From assembly GCF_005503535.1 (NCBI RefSeq), contig NZ_SCNN01000007.1:186001-250000 (forward strand): DNA of 64,000 bases, written 5' to 3'. Each line of letters begins with the position of its first letter. The first letter of the stretch is position 1. The notes beneath the pieces were generated by a model. It was not told the origin of the DNA. It saw nothing but the letters and a program-made list of their open reading frames with translations, and did not search any database. Positions 53,824 through 63,727 of this stretch are shown here, one piece after another. The stretch is from Mesorhizobium comanense. GTDB taxonomy: Bacteria > Pseudomonadota > Alphaproteobacteria > Rhizobiales > Rhizobiaceae. The translations under genes were made by a program, and so were the position numbers.

Positions 53824-54197
53824 GGCATTTCGCGCATGTCGTGAAGACCCGGCATCATGTTGGCGTTGAGGTGGTACATCACCCAAAGCGAGCCGGTCAG
53901 CACGATGACCACCAGGATCAGTGTGAAGATCAGCGCCAGCATCGACCAGCCGCCTTCCGAGGCGGTGTTCATATGCAGGAAGAAGACCATGTGGACCACG
54001 ATCTGCACCGCCGCGAAGGCCATGATCACGATGGCAGTGGCCTGCTTGTTGTCGATGGCGCCGGTCATCACCAGCCAGAACGGAACGGCGGTGAGGATCA
54101 CCGACAGGACGAAGCCGATCAGGTAGGTTTTAAGCGATCCGTGCGCGGCTCCGCCATGGGCGTGACCGTGATCGGCTGCATGATCATGAGCGCTCAT
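53820..54197 (-). CDS. cyoD: Cytochrome bo3 quinol oxidase subunit IV
   Basis: A 125-residue protein with a His/Ala-rich N-terminus (MSAHDHAADHGHAHGG) and three membrane segments (KTYLIGFVLSVILTAVPFWL, AIVIMAFAAVQIVVHMVFFL, LALIFTLILVVIVLTGSLWV). Assists assembly and stability of the Cu(B) site. The ATG overlaps the cyoC stop by 4 bp. Confidence 0.93.
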   Translation of the reverse strand: MSAHDHAADHGHAHGGAAHGSLKTYLIGFVLSVILTAVPFWLVMTGAIDNKQATAIVIMAFAAVQIVVHMVFFLHMNTASEGGWSMLALIFTLILVVIVLTGSLWVMYHLNANMMPGLHDMREMP

Positions 54198-54820
54198 CGC
54201 AACATTCCCATCAAATAGACGAAGGTGAAGACGCCGATCCAGATGACGTCGAGGAAGTGCCAGAACATGGAGAGGCACATCAGCCGGCGGCGGTTGGCCT
54301 CGATCAGGCCGAACCGCGCGACCTGCACCATCAGCGTCACCAGCCAGATGATGCCGAAGGTGACATGCAGGCCGTGCGTGCCGACCAGGGTGAAGAAGGA
54401 GGACAGGAAGGCGCTGCGCTGCGGCGTGGCGCCCTCGTGGATCATGTGCGCGAATTCGTAGAGTTCGATCGACAGGAACGCCAGGCCGAACAGCCCGGTC
54501 ACGGCGAGCCAGGCCTGCGTTGCCGCCACGCGGCCCTTGTCCATGGTCAGCATGGCAAAGCCATAGGTGATCGAGGAGAACAGCAGCATGGCGGTGTTGA
54601 CCGCAACCAGATTGAGATCGAACAGATCCTTCGGCGCCGGGCCGGCCGCGTAGTTGCCGCCCAGCACGCCATAGGCGGCGAACAGCATCGCGAAGATCAG
54701 GCAGTCGCTCATCAGATAGAGCCAGAAGCCGAGCATGGTGCTGCTGCCCTCTGCATGCGCATGCTCTTCTTCCAGGTGAAAGACCGGTTCAGTGCCGGCC
54801 GCTGTCGCCGTCGATGCCAT
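54194..54820 (-). CDS. cyoC: Cytochrome bo3 quinol oxidase subunit III
   Basis: A 208-residue subunit with five membrane segments, the haem-copper oxidase subunit III fold. Motifs: GFWLYLMSDCLIFAMLFAAYGVL, ELYEFAHMIHEG and VGTHGLHVTFGIIW. It belongs to the cyoABCD operon, between cyoB (9 bp) and cyoD (overlap). Consistent in size with E. coli CyoC. Confidence 0.95.
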   Translation of the reverse strand: MASTATAAGTEPVFHLEEEHAHAEGSSTMLGFWLYLMSDCLIFAMLFAAYGVLGGNYAAGPAPKDLFDLNLVAVNTAMLLFSSITYGFAMLTMDKGRVAATQAWLAVTGLFGLAFLSIELYEFAHMIHEGATPQRSAFLSSFFTLVGTHGLHVTFGIIWLVTLMVQVARFGLIEANRRRLMCLSMFWHFLDVIWIGVFTFVYLMGMLR

Positions 54821-54829
54821 GCTCGTACC

Positions 54830-56827
54830 CTAGCCCTGTGCGGCGAGGAGCGACGTCCTCGCCTCTTCCGTGCGCGTGACTTCGCCTGCCGGAATGTGGA
54901 AGTCTCTGACATAATTGAAGGTGTGGCCGATCGCGGTGGCGATGAGACAGACGAAGCTCAGCGCGGCCAGCCACCAGATGTACCAGATCATGGCGAAGCC
55001 GAGCGTGACGCTGAAGCCCGCCAGGATGATGCCGGTGCCGGTGTTGCTGGGCATGTGGATCGGCTTGAAGCCTGAGAGCGGCCTGACATAGCCGGCCTTC
55101 TTCATGTCCCACCAGGCGTCGTTGTCGCGCACGACGGGCGTGAAGGCGAAGTTATAGGCCGGCGGCGGCGAGGAGGTGGACCATTCGAGCGTGCGGCCGT
55201 CCCAAGGATCGCCTGTCGGATCGGTCAGCGCCTCGCGCCTGCGGATGGAGACGAAGATCTGGACCAGGAAAGCGGCGATGCCGGCGGCGATCAGCACCGC
55301 GCCGAAGGCGGCGATCACAAACCAGATCTGCAGCGAAGGGTCGTCGAAGACGCGCATGCGGCGCGTCACACCCATCAGGCCGAGAATGTAGAGCGGCATG
55401 AAGGCGAACCAGAAGCCGACCACCCAGCACCAGAACGAGACCTTGCCCCAGAACGGATCGAGCTTGAAGCCGAAGGCCTTGGGCCACCAGTAGGCGATGC
55501 CGGCGAACAGACCGAACAGCACGCCGCCGATGATGACGTTGTGGAAGTGCGCGATCAGGAACAGGCTGTTGTGCAGGACGAAATCCGCCGGCGGCACGGC
55601 AAGCAGCACGCCGGTCATGCCGCCGACGGTGAAGGTGAGCATGAAGGCCACCGTCCACATCATCGGCAGTTCGAAGCGGATGCGGCCGCGATACATCGTG
55701 AACAGCCAGTTGAATATCTTCGCCCCTGTGGGGATCGAGATGATCATCGTGGTGATGCCGAAGAAGGAATTGACGCTGGCGCCGGAGCCCATGGTGAAGA
55801 AGTGGTGCAGCCAGACCAGATACGACAGGATGGTGATGACAACCGTGGCGTAGACCATCGAGGTATAGCCGAACAGGCGCTTGCCGGAGAAGGTCGAGGT
55901 GACCTCGGAGAAGACGCCGAACAGCGGCAGGATGAGGATATAGACCTCGGGGTGACCCCATATCCAGATGAGGTTCACATACATCATCGGGTTGCCGCCG
56001 AAGTCGTTGGTGAAGAAATTGGTACCGACGTAGCGGTCGAGCGACAGCATGGCGAGCACCGCCGTCAGCACCGGGAAGGATGCCACGATCAGCACGTTGG
56101 TGCAGAGCGAGGTCCAGGTGAAGACCGGCATGCGCATCATCGTCATGCCGGGAGCGCGCATCTTGATGATGGTGCAGATCAGGTTGATGCCCGACAATGT
56201 CGTGCCGACACCCGCCACCTGCAGCGCCCAGATGTAATAATCGACGCCGACGTCGGGACTGTAGCCTATACCGGAAAGCGGCGGATAGGCGAGCCAGCCG
56301 GTGCGGGCGAACTCGCCCACGAACAGCGAGGCCATCACCAGCACGGCGCCGCCGACCGTCATCCAGAAGGAGAAATTGTTGAGGAAGGGGAACGAGACGT
56401 CGCGCGCGCCGATCTGTAGCGGCACGACGAAATTCATCAGCCCGGTGACGAAAGGCATCGCCACGAAGAAGATCATGATCACGCCGTGCGCGGTGAAGAT
56501 CTGGTCGTAGTGGTGCGAGTTGAGATAGCCCTCGGAGCCATTGAAGGCGATCGCCTGCTGCAGCCGCATCATGATGGCGTCGGAGAAGCCGCGCAGCAGC
56601 ATGACCAGGCCGAGCACCATGTACATGATGCCGATCTTCTTGTGGTCGACGCTGGTGAACCATTCGCGCCAGAGATAGGTCCACAGCTTGAAATAGGTGA
56701 TCGCGCCAAGAAGCGCGATGCCGCCGAGCGCTACCGCGATGAAGGTCGCCACCACAATCGGCTCGTGCAGCGGCAGCGAGTCCCAGCTGAGGCGGCCGAA
56801 AATGAACTTGGTCAGCGTATCGGGCAT
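54830..56827 (-). CDS. cyoB: Cytochrome bo3 quinol oxidase subunit I
   Basis: A 665-residue subunit with about 15 membrane segments that houses haem b, haem o3 and Cu(B). Key residues: His in [15 protein letters not shown], the [20 protein letters not shown] motif with the Cu(B) His-Tyr crosslink, HHFFTMG, and [13 protein letters not shown]. The N-terminal [19 protein letters not shown] start matches CyoB. It pumps protons while reducing O2 with ubiquinol, mainly under high aeration. 10 bp after cyoA. Confidence 0.97.
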   Translation of the reverse strand: MPDTLTKFIFGRLSWDSLPLHEPIVVATFIAVALGGIALLGAITYFKLWTYLWREWFTSVDHKKIGIMYMVLGLVMLLRGFSDAIMMRLQQAIAFNGSEGYLNSHHYDQIFTAHGVIMIFFVAMPFVTGLMNFVVPLQIGARDVSFPFLNNFSFWMTVGGAVLVMASLFVGEFARTGWLAYPPLSGIGYSPDVGVDYYIWALQVAGVGTTLSGINLICTIIKMRAPGMTMMRMPVFTWTSLCTNVLIVASFPVLTAVLAMLSLDRYVGTNFFTNDFGGNPMMYVNLIWIWGHPEVYILILPLFGVFSEVTSTFSGKRLFGYTSMVYATVVITILSYLVWLHHFFTMGSGASVNSFFGITTMIISIPTGAKIFNWLFTMYRGRIRFELPMMWTVAFMLTFTVGGMTGVLLAVPPADFVLHNSLFLIAHFHNVIIGGVLFGLFAGIAYWWPKAFGFKLDPFWGKVSFWCWVVGFWFAFMPLYILGLMGVTRRMRVFDDPSLQIWFVIAAFGAVLIAAGIAAFLVQIFVSIRRREALTDPTGDPWDGRTLEWSTSSPPPAYNFAFTPVVRDNDAWWDMKKAGYVRPLSGFKPIHMPSNTGTGIILAGFSVTLGFAMIWYIWWLAALSFVCLIATAIGHTFNYVRDFHIPAGEVTRTEEARTSLLAAQG

Positions 56828-56837
56828 CGGCTATCTC

Positions 56838-58019
56838 TCACAATTCGCGCCGCAACAGGCCGAAGGACGGCGTGTCCGCCTCGGCGCTGCGGCTCTCAGT
56901 TCCCGGCCGCAGCAAACCAGCTCCGCGAAGCGGCGACAGATTCTTGGCGGGCCAGTAGGTCGGCCAGTCCTCGCGGGACGCGCGGGAAACGGCAGCGGCC
57001 TCTTCCGCCGTGCAGATGCTGGCGACATAGGAGGGGTCGTTTCCGAATATGGCGCCGCGCCGGGCGACCTTGTCGTATTGCAGCGGCAGCGTGTTGCGCA
57101 CTCCCGCCAGGCCAAGACCGCCCTTGGCGTCGATCGACATCATCTCGCTCATGCACATCTTGCCGCGCTCGACGCAAAGATTGAGGATGGCGCCGTAGAG
57201 ATCGGGGTCGACGGAGGCATAATGGCGCACCGGTTCGTTCTCGCTCGGCTTTTCCAAGTCGAGATAGCTGTCGCGATCAAGCTTCGCCGAGGCGGTCCTG
57301 GTCTGCGCCACCCACTGGCCGAAGGCATCGTCGGACATGCCGTGGAAGGCGAAGCGCATCCCCGAAAAGCCGGCGCCGCTGTAGTTGGCGGAAAAGCCGC
57401 TATAGGTGCCCGCCTGATTGATGACCGCGTGCAGCTTGGTCTCCATGCCGGGCATGGCGTAGATCTGTCCGGCAAGGGCGGGAATGTAGAAGGAATTCAT
57501 CACCGCCGACGAGGTGATGCGGAAGTCGATCGGCTGGTTGACCGGAGCGGCGAGCTCGTTGACGGAGGCGATGCCGTAGTCGGGGTAGATGAAGAGCCAT
57601 TTCCAGTCGAGCGCCACGACCTCGACCCTGAGCGGCTTGTGGTTCTGGGTGACAGGCTGGCCGGGCTCGATGCGGTCGATGCGGCGATACGGATCGAGCA
57701 AATGCGTGCCGAGCCAGGTCAGCGCGCCGAGGCAGATGATGATGAGCAGCGGGGCGGCCCAGATCACCAGTTCCAGCTTCGTCGAATGGTCCCAGTCCGG
57801 CGCATAGGTCGCGGCGGCGTTCGACTGCCGGTAGCGCCAGGCGAAGAAGACGGTCAGCGCCATGACCGGCACGATGATGATCAGCATCAAAAGGGTCGAG
57901 ACCACGAGCAGGTCGCGCTGCTGGGCCGCGACGTCGCCCGCCGGTGCGAGCACGACAAGATCGCAACCACTCAACAGCCCGGCCAGCGGGAACAGAAGCA
58001 AGGCTCCAAATCGTTTCAT
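56838..58019 (-). CDS. cyoA: Cytochrome bo3 quinol oxidase subunit II
   Basis: A 393-residue lipoprotein subunit. The signal ends in the lipobox LLSGC (Cys19), and two membrane helices follow (DLLVVSTLLMLIIIVPVMAL, LVIWAAPLLIIICLGALTW). The cupredoxin domain lacks the Cu(A) ligands, as in quinol oxidases, and shows VVALDWKWLFIYPDYGIASV and PALAGQIYAMPGMETKL. The C-terminus is longer than in E. coli CyoA. First gene of the leftward cyo operon, whose promoter region carries a 21-bp palindrome at 58112. Confidence 0.95.
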   Translation of the reverse strand: MKRFGALLLFPLAGLLSGCDLVVLAPAGDVAAQQRDLLVVSTLLMLIIIVPVMALTVFFAWRYRQSNAAATYAPDWDHSTKLELVIWAAPLLIIICLGALTWLGTHLLDPYRRIDRIEPGQPVTQNHKPLRVEVVALDWKWLFIYPDYGIASVNELAAPVNQPIDFRITSSAVMNSFYIPALAGQIYAMPGMETKLHAVINQAGTYSGFSANYSGAGFSGMRFAFHGMSDDAFGQWVAQTRTASAKLDRDSYLDLEKPSENEPVRHYASVDPDLYGAILNLCVERGKMCMSEMMSIDAKGGLGLAGVRNTLPLQYDKVARRGAIFGNDPSYVASICTAEEAAAVSRASREDWPTYWPAKNLSPLRGAGLLRPGTESRSAEADTPSFGLLRREL

Positions 58020-58111
58020 CAGACGCTGCCCTCGATCGACCGCGGCAACCGGATTGTAAATGTTGCAGTGCGGTATCGATCAAAGGGCTACTGCCGGCGA
58101 CGGCGCGGTGA

Positions 58112-58132
58112 CATTGGACAATTTGTCCAATG
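58112..58132. promoter_or_regulatory. 21-bp perfect palindrome between cyoA and the transporter gene
   Basis: CATTGGACAA-T-TTGTCCAATG is a perfect palindrome of 10-bp arms. It lies 93 bp upstream of cyoA and 97 bp upstream of the MHS transporter, in the 209-bp divergent region, so it may control one or both. It does not match the FNR/FixK box or the RegA consensus I know. Confidence 0.6.
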
Positions 58133-58228
58133 CCCAGTCAGCCTGGCTTTGGCGCAGTGTGCAGCGCACAATGGGATGGCTGGAATTGCGTCCCCGGGAT
58201 TTCATTCCACGCGTTGGCGACGGACAAG

Positions 58229-59551
58229 ATGGCTCAGACTTCGACTGCCGAAACAAACAGCGAGCTGATCGGCTCGCATCATGGCCAGGTCAGCGCGGGC
58301 GACATCGCGGTCGGCGTGATCGTGGGCAGGACGTCGGAGTTCTTCGACTTCTTCGTCTACGCGATCGCCTCCGTCATCGTGTTCCCCAAGCTGGTCTTTC
58401 CGGCGCACGATCCTTTCGTTGGCACGCTCTATTCCTTCGCCATCTTCGCGCTGGCCTTCGTCGCGCGTCCGTTCGGCTCGGTTCTGTTCATGGCGGTCGA
58501 CCGCGCCTATGGCCGCGGGGCGAAACTGACGATCGCATTGTTCCTGCTCGGCACATCGACGGTCGCCATCGCGTTTCTTCCGGCCTCCGGCGATATCGGC
58601 GCGGTCGCGGTCTGGCTGCTGGCGCTCGCCCGCATCGGACAGGGGCTGGCGCTCGGAGGCACCTGGGACGGACTGCCCTCGCTGCTGGCCCTGAACGCCC
58701 CGCACAACCGGCGCGGCATCTATGCCATGATCCCGCAGCTCGGCGCGCCGATCGGTCTCATCGTGGCAAGCCTGCTCTTTGCCTTCTTCGTCGCCAACCT
58801 TTCAGCCGAAGACTTCTTCTCGTGGGGCTGGCGCTACCCCTTCTTCGTCGCTTTCGCCATCAACGTCGTGGCCCTGTTCGCCAGGCTGCGCATCGTGGTG
58901 ACGCCCGAATTCTCGAAATTGTACGAAAGCGGCGACCTGCAGCCGACGCGCATCCGGGACACCATCAAGTCCGAGGGCCGCAACGTCGTCATCGGAGCCT
59001 TCGCGCCGCTGGCAAGTTTCGCCCTGTTCCACATGGTGACGGTGTTTCCGCTCTCCTGGGTGTTCCTGTTCACCAATGAGGGGCCGGCGCGCTTCCTGCT
59101 GATCGAGGCGGTGAGCGCCCTGTTCGGCATCGCGGCCATCGTCGCGTCCGGCCCGCTGGCCGACCGCGTCGGGCGCCGAGCCCTGCTCGGCGGCTCGGCC
59201 ATCGCCATCGCCACGTTCAGCGGCTTTGCCCCGCAACTTCTCGATGGCGGTACGGTCGGGGAGGCCGTGTTCATGGTGCTTGGCTTCATCCTGCTTGGCC
59301 TCAGTTTCGGGCAATCATCCGGTGTCGTCGCGTCGAGCTTCTCCCGGCGCCATCGCTATACCGGCTCGGCCATAACCTCGGATCTTGCGTGGATGTTCGG
59401 CGCCGGCTTCGCGCCGCTGGCGGCCCTGCTGCTGGCAGGCAATTTCGGCCTGATCGCCGCCGGCGCATACCTGCTCTCGGGCGCGGCCTGCACGCTGGTT
59501 GCGCTCTGGATCGACGGACGGCGCTCCGTGGCCGACCGAGCCGCCGACTGA
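58229..59551 (+). CDS. MHS-family major facilitator transporter
   Basis: A 440-residue protein with 12 membrane segments. The N-terminal VGRTSEFFDFFVYAIASVIVFP and ARPFGSVLFMAVDRAYGRGAKL carry the metabolite:H+ symporter signatures (FEFFDF and RPxGxxxxGxxxDRxGRK). It should import a carboxylate or osmolyte (candidates: dicarboxylate, shikimate, proline/betaine, alpha-ketoglutarate types). The start ATG 58229 begins MAQTSTAETN; an earlier in-frame ATG at 58130 lies inside the palindrome, so it was rejected. Divergent from cyoA, convergent with the GGDEF-EAL gene. Confidence 0.9.
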   Translation: MAQTSTAETNSELIGSHHGQVSAGDIAVGVIVGRTSEFFDFFVYAIASVIVFPKLVFPAHDPFVGTLYSFAIFALAFVARPFGSVLFMAVDRAYGRGAKLTIALFLLGTSTVAIAFLPASGDIGAVAVWLLALARIGQGLALGGTWDGLPSLLALNAPHNRRGIYAMIPQLGAPIGLIVASLLFAFFVANLSAEDFFSWGWRYPFFVAFAINVVALFARLRIVVTPEFSKLYESGDLQPTRIRDTIKSEGRNVVIGAFAPLASFALFHMVTVFPLSWVFLFTNEGPARFLLIEAVSALFGIAAIVASGPLADRVGRRALLGGSAIAIATFSGFAPQLLDGGTVGEAVFMVLGFILLGLSFGQSSGVVASSFSRRHRYTGSAITSDLAWMFGAGFAPLAALLLAGNFGLIAAGAYLLSGAACTLVALWIDGRRSVADRAAD

Positions 59552-59570
59552 GCCGCCATCACGGTCACGG

Positions 59571-61574
59571 TCAGGCCGCGCTGCCGCTATGTGGATTGCG
59601 CAGTGCGACCTGCGCGGGATCGAACAGCGCTTCCGCCGCGACCGACGTGCTGGAAAGCCGTGCGTCGAAGGCAAGTGCTTCATGCCTGGGAAGCGCAGCG
59701 GAGAAGAGAAAGCCCTGAGCGACCACGCAGCCGAGCGATCGCAGGATCATGCGATCGGCATCCGTCTCGACGCCCTCCGCCATGACCTCTATGCCCAGCG
59801 TCCGCCCGAGATCTATCACGGCCTTGACCAGCGCCTGATCCTCCACCGACTTGGCGAGGTCGCGCACGAAGTCCTTGTCGATCTTGATCTTGCGGATGCG
59901 GCTGTCCTTCAGGGAGACCAGGGTCGAGAAGCCGGTGCCGAAATCATCGAGCACAATCGATATGCCAGCGTCCGCGAGATGTCCGACCTTCTCGTCGACC
60001 CTGTCGCGGTCGACCGGGGCTTCCTCGGTGATCTCGATCTCGAGCATCGCTGTTGGAACGTTACGGGCCTTGACGATGTCCAGGATCATGTCGTCGACAT
60101 TGCCGGCTTCGAGCTCGCGGGGAGAAAGGTTCATGGCGACCCGGACATCGTGGCGTCCAGCCCTGGCGAGGTCCTCGATCATGGAGCAGCAATTGCGGAA
60201 CACAGTCTCGGTCAGCAGCGACAGCAGGCCGGTTTCTCGCGCCGCCGTGACAATCTCGGGCGGCGAGATGGCGCCATGGGTTGCGTGTTGCCAGCGCAGC
60301 AGCGCCTCGAATCCGACGACGGCATAATTGTCCAGGCGAACCAGCGGCTGGAACCACGAGCAAAGCGTGCCGGCCTCGATAGCGCCGCGCAGATCCCGCT
60401 CGATGCAATGCTTGCGTTCGAGCGCTCCGTCGAGTTCGGCATCGAAGAGGCAGTATTCGTTCCTGCCGCCGCGCTTGGCCGCGTAGAGCGCGAAGTCCGC
60501 CCTCAACAGCATGTCGGTCAGTTTCGGCCTGTCCGACTGGTAGATGCCGATCGATGCGCCGACACGCACCGAAACCAGGTCCGGGTCAGGGTTCGAAATG
60601 GCCGCGATGATGGCCGGGGCAAGCTCATCGGGTGAACGCGAGGATGCGCCGACTGGAAAAAGCAGAACAAACTCGTCGCCGCCGATACGCGCGATGACCG
60701 CCCCCTTCGGCGCATGCTCCTCTATTCTGCGCGCGACCTTGACCAGCAGGGCGTCGCCAATGTTGTGGCCATAGGTATCATTGACGGATTTAAAGCCGTC
60801 GAGGTCGATCAGCATGGCCACGAACGGGCCATCGGAAGAGCCTAGCCGGGATATTGCGTGTTCGAGCCCATGCCTGTTGAGCAGGTTCGTCAGCGGATCG
60901 CGTCTGGAGCTTTGCTCCATCTCGGCGGCGAACGCCCTCGCCTCGTATTTGAGGCGGCTCGTCTCCCTGAAGCGGGATTGCCCGAGCATCGCGCTTCTTA
61001 CCATCCCGCCGAGAAAGAGCAGGATGGTGAAGGCGAGGACGTAATTCTCGATGCCGCCTTTCGTCGCGACGCATCCGGCGGCGATCAGAAGCGGCATCGT
61101 TATGAAATTTATCGAGGCCGGCGCATATGATGTTCCGTATGTGACCGAACCGGCGCACGTTCCGGCAAGCACGATCAGGTAAAGCGTTGCCTGGGGCGTG
61201 GTGTAGCCGTTGGTCAGCAGGGCCAGGCAAGACCAGGCGATGCCCGAGCCAAGGGCCAGCATTCCATAGAGGGAAAGCCGGGCACCGACCGCCTTCGGCC
61301 TGCTGTCGGGCGCGCCCAGTCTGGCGAGGGCCAGCGCAATGCGCGCGGCATTCAGCGTGCTGACCGCCGCAAACCACAGCACCGCCGCGACACCGCCACC
61401 CGACAGCATCTGCACAGCCAGGATCAACGCCGACAGCACCGTGCCGATGGGCATGGAGATGAAGACGCCCTTCCTCAGATCGGCCAGCTGATCGCGCAGA
61501 ATGCCGGCTTCCACGGCTCCGCCCTGCCCCTCGAGAATGGAGCCTGCAACCCGCCGCTCGAAATGCCGTGCCAT
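59571..61574 (-). CDS. Membrane GGDEF-EAL dual-domain c-di-GMP protein
   Basis: A 667-residue protein with about six N-terminal membrane segments, a GGDEF domain and an EAL domain. The GGDEF A-site is RIGGDEF (about residues 298-302), intact. No RxxD inhibitory site is seen before it. The EAL domain has EALLRW (about 423), MNLSPREL, EITEEAP, LDDFGTGFSTL, IKIDKDFV and AEGVET, so all metal and catalytic residues appear complete. It could therefore make or hydrolyse c-di-GMP. ATG 61574 starts MARHFERRVAG; upstream codons lack conservation. Stand-alone gene, 62 bp from the LacI gene. Confidence 0.95.
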   Translation of the reverse strand: MARHFERRVAGSILEGQGGAVEAGILRDQLADLRKGVFISMPIGTVLSALILAVQMLSGGGVAAVLWFAAVSTLNAARIALALARLGAPDSRPKAVGARLSLYGMLALGSGIAWSCLALLTNGYTTPQATLYLIVLAGTCAGSVTYGTSYAPASINFITMPLLIAAGCVATKGGIENYVLAFTILLFLGGMVRSAMLGQSRFRETSRLKYEARAFAAEMEQSSRRDPLTNLLNRHGLEHAISRLGSSDGPFVAMLIDLDGFKSVNDTYGHNIGDALLVKVARRIEEHAPKGAVIARIGGDEFVLLFPVGASSRSPDELAPAIIAAISNPDPDLVSVRVGASIGIYQSDRPKLTDMLLRADFALYAAKRGGRNEYCLFDAELDGALERKHCIERDLRGAIEAGTLCSWFQPLVRLDNYAVVGFEALLRWQHATHGAISPPEIVTAARETGLLSLLTETVFRNCCSMIEDLARAGRHDVRVAMNLSPRELEAGNVDDMILDIVKARNVPTAMLEIEITEEAPVDRDRVDEKVGHLADAGISIVLDDFGTGFSTLVSLKDSRIRKIKIDKDFVRDLAKSVEDQALVKAVIDLGRTLGIEVMAEGVETDADRMILRSLGCVVAQGFLFSAALPRHEALAFDARLSSTSVAAEALFDPAQVALRNPHSGSAA

Positions 61575-61635
61575 GGCATAGTGGTTAGGGCAGCGAGATA
61601 AAAATCGCGTTAAGGATTTCAGCCCCTGCGTGGCG

Positions 61636-62637
61636 CTATTTGCGCGCCGGCGCGCAGCTCTCCCGTTCGACAAGGGCAGGCGCCAGAATCTCGCGGCGCG
61701 AGGGTGCTTCCGGCCCCCCGAGACGCTGCATGAGCAGGCTGACCGCGCGTGTGCCGATCTTCTCCACCGGCTGCGCGATGGTCGTCAAAGGCGGCCACGT
61801 CGTCACGGCATAGGGTATGTCGTCGAAACCGACGATCGACATCTCATCTGGAACGCGCAGCCCACGGCCACGCAGCACCGTGAGCGCGCCCATCGCCATC
61901 AGGTCGTTGCAGGCAAAGAGCGCGGTGATGCCGGGCGCCTGCGCCATCAGCTGTTCCATCGCGACACGGCCACCGACGAAATGATAGTCGGAATCGACCA
62001 CCGACGACGCAGGCAGATCGAGGCCCGCTTCCTGAAGCGCCCGAACGAAACCCTGCAGGCGGGCGGGGCTGGAGCTCGAATCCCGCGGCCCGCCGATGAC
62101 GCCGAATTTTTTGTGACCGAGGCCAACCAGATACCGCCCGGCGAGATAGCCGCCATGATCGTGATCGACCAGAACCGAATCGACATTGACCGAATGGATC
62201 TCGCGGTCGAGCAGCACCGCCGGCACGCTGGGCAAAAGGCTCGAGAACACGCGCGCATGGTCGGACGAGCCGGCAAAGATCAGCCCATCGATCTGCTTGG
62301 CCATCAGCACCTGGAGGTAGCGCTCCTCCTTTTCGGCGCTGCCGTCGGAGTTGCACAGGATCACCGTGTAGCCGGCGACGAACCCCGCATCCTCGATCTG
62401 GCGCGCCACGCTGGCGAAAAAGGGATTGGCGTTGTCGGGCACGAGCAGGCCGATGGTCTTGGTCTCTCCCCGCCGCAGGCTTCGCGCCAGGGAGTTCGGG
62501 TTGTAGCGCAATGCGGCGATCGCCGAACGCACGCGCTCGGCGGTCTCCGGCTCGACGTGGCGCGTGCGGTTCATCACATGCGAAACGGTGGCGACGGATA
62601 CACCGGCATAGCGCGCGACATCGGCAATCGTCGTCAT
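61636..62637 (-). CDS. LacI-family transcriptional regulator
   Basis: A 333-residue repressor. The HTH is TTIADVARYAGVSVATVSHVMN, the hinge AERVRSAIAALRYNPNSLARSLR (key part YNPNSLARSL), and the periplasmic-binding-like domain starts at TIGLLVPDNANPFFASVARQIE. It lies 73 bp downstream of the sugar ABC permease on the same strand, so it most likely regulates that transporter with a sugar or polyol as ligand. Length is normal. Confidence 0.94.
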   Translation of the reverse strand: MTTIADVARYAGVSVATVSHVMNRTRHVEPETAERVRSAIAALRYNPNSLARSLRRGETKTIGLLVPDNANPFFASVARQIEDAGFVAGYTVILCNSDGSAEKEERYLQVLMAKQIDGLIFAGSSDHARVFSSLLPSVPAVLLDREIHSVNVDSVLVDHDHGGYLAGRYLVGLGHKKFGVIGGPRDSSSSPARLQGFVRALQEAGLDLPASSVVDSDYHFVGGRVAMEQLMAQAPGITALFACNDLMAMGALTVLRGRGLRVPDEMSIVGFDDIPYAVTTWPPLTTIAQPVEKIGTRAVSLLMQRLGGPEAPSRREILAPALVERESCAPARK

Positions 62638-62710
62638 GACCCTTTGTCCCCGGCGGCTAGATCTTCCAGACTCCAGATGGAAAGCCGCTATCCACTTCCT
62701 GGAATCGTTC

Positions 62711-63727
62711 TTAGCGGATTCTGCGCAACAGCCTCTCGCGGTATGCGTCTAGGATGACGGCAAGCACAATGACAAGACCGATCACGATCGGTTTAAAATT
62801 GTCGCCCACGCCAAGCAGTTGCAGCCCGGTCGAGAGCACCTGAAGGATGCAGGCGCCGACCAGCGTGCCGATGATCGAGCCCTTGCCGCCGCTCAAGGAG
62901 GTGCCGCCGATGATGACGGCGGCGATCGCGTTGAGCTCGTAGCCGACGCCGGCGATCGGGCTGCCGATGTTCAGGCGCAGGAGATACACCATGGCCGCGA
63001 TGCCGGCGGTCAGCCCGCTGATGGTGAAGGCGGCGACCTTGTAGAAATCCGGATTGTGGCCGGAGAGGCGCACCGCCTCGTCATTGGTGCCGACGGCGAA
63101 GATCATGCGGCCGAAGACGGTGAAGCGCAGCACGAACCAGCCGGCCGCGATCACCAACACCGCGACCAGGAAGATCGAAGGCAGGAAGCCGCCGATGATG
63201 AGGTTGCCGAAATCGACGAAGCTCTGTGGCAGGCCGGTGATGGTCGAATTGTCGCTGACGACGCGGGCAGCGCCCGCGGCCATGTTCAGCATGCCGAGCG
63301 TGACGATGAAGGAGGGGATCTTCCAGCGCGTCGAGATCCAGCCATTGAGGAAGCCGCAGACCGCACCGGTCGCCATGCAGGCCAGCAGCGCCAGTGTGAT
63401 GGCGACGGCGGGTGAGAGGCTTTCGTCGATCATGACCGTAGCACCGACGACCGTGCAGAGCGCCAGCACCGAACCGACCGAAAGGTCGATGCCGCCGGTG
63501 AGGATGACGAAGGTCATGCCCGCGGCGAGCACCGTGTTGATGGCGATCTGCACGAAGATCTTCAGCGCATTACCCGAGGTGGCGAAATAAGGCGCGGTGA
63601 GCGAGAAGAACAAGGTGATCAGCACCAGCGCCAGCAGCACTCCGGCATCGCGCACCAGAAAGCGCAGCAATTTGGCCCTTGCCGGTGAAACGGGCGCCGC
63701 CGCGACGGGTTGGGACGTCTCGCTCAT
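62711..63727 (-). CDS. Sugar ABC transporter permease, RbsC-like
   Basis: A 338-residue inner-membrane permease of the ribose/xylose/AI-2 class (CUT2) with about ten membrane segments. ILTGGIDLSVGSVLALC is the characteristic motif of RbsC-type permeases, and IIGGTSLSGGKGSIIGTLVGA is the cytoplasmic loop. The ATG overlaps the ATPase stop by 4 bp. LacI follows downstream. The substrate is a monosaccharide or polyol, not deducible. Confidence 0.94.
   Translation of the reverse strand: MSETSQPVAAAPVSPARAKLLRFLVRDAGVLLALVLITLFFSLTAPYFATSGNALKIFVQIAINTVLAAGMTFVILTGGIDLSVGSVLALCTVVGATVMIDESLSPAVAITLALLACMATGAVCGFLNGWISTRWKIPSFIVTLGMLNMAAGAARVVSDNSTITGLPQSFVDFGNLIIGGFLPSIFLVAVLVIAAGWFVLRFTVFGRMIFAVGTNDEAVRLSGHNPDFYKVAAFTISGLTAGIAAMVYLLRLNIGSPIAGVGYELNAIAAVIIGGTSLSGGKGSIIGTLVGACILQVLSTGLQLLGVGDNFKPIVIGLVIVLAVILDAYRERLLRRIR

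Noticed and set aside
58020..58228. FNR/FixK box in front of cyoA
   Set aside because: No TTGAT-N4-ATCAA match; only the unrelated 21-bp palindrome is present.
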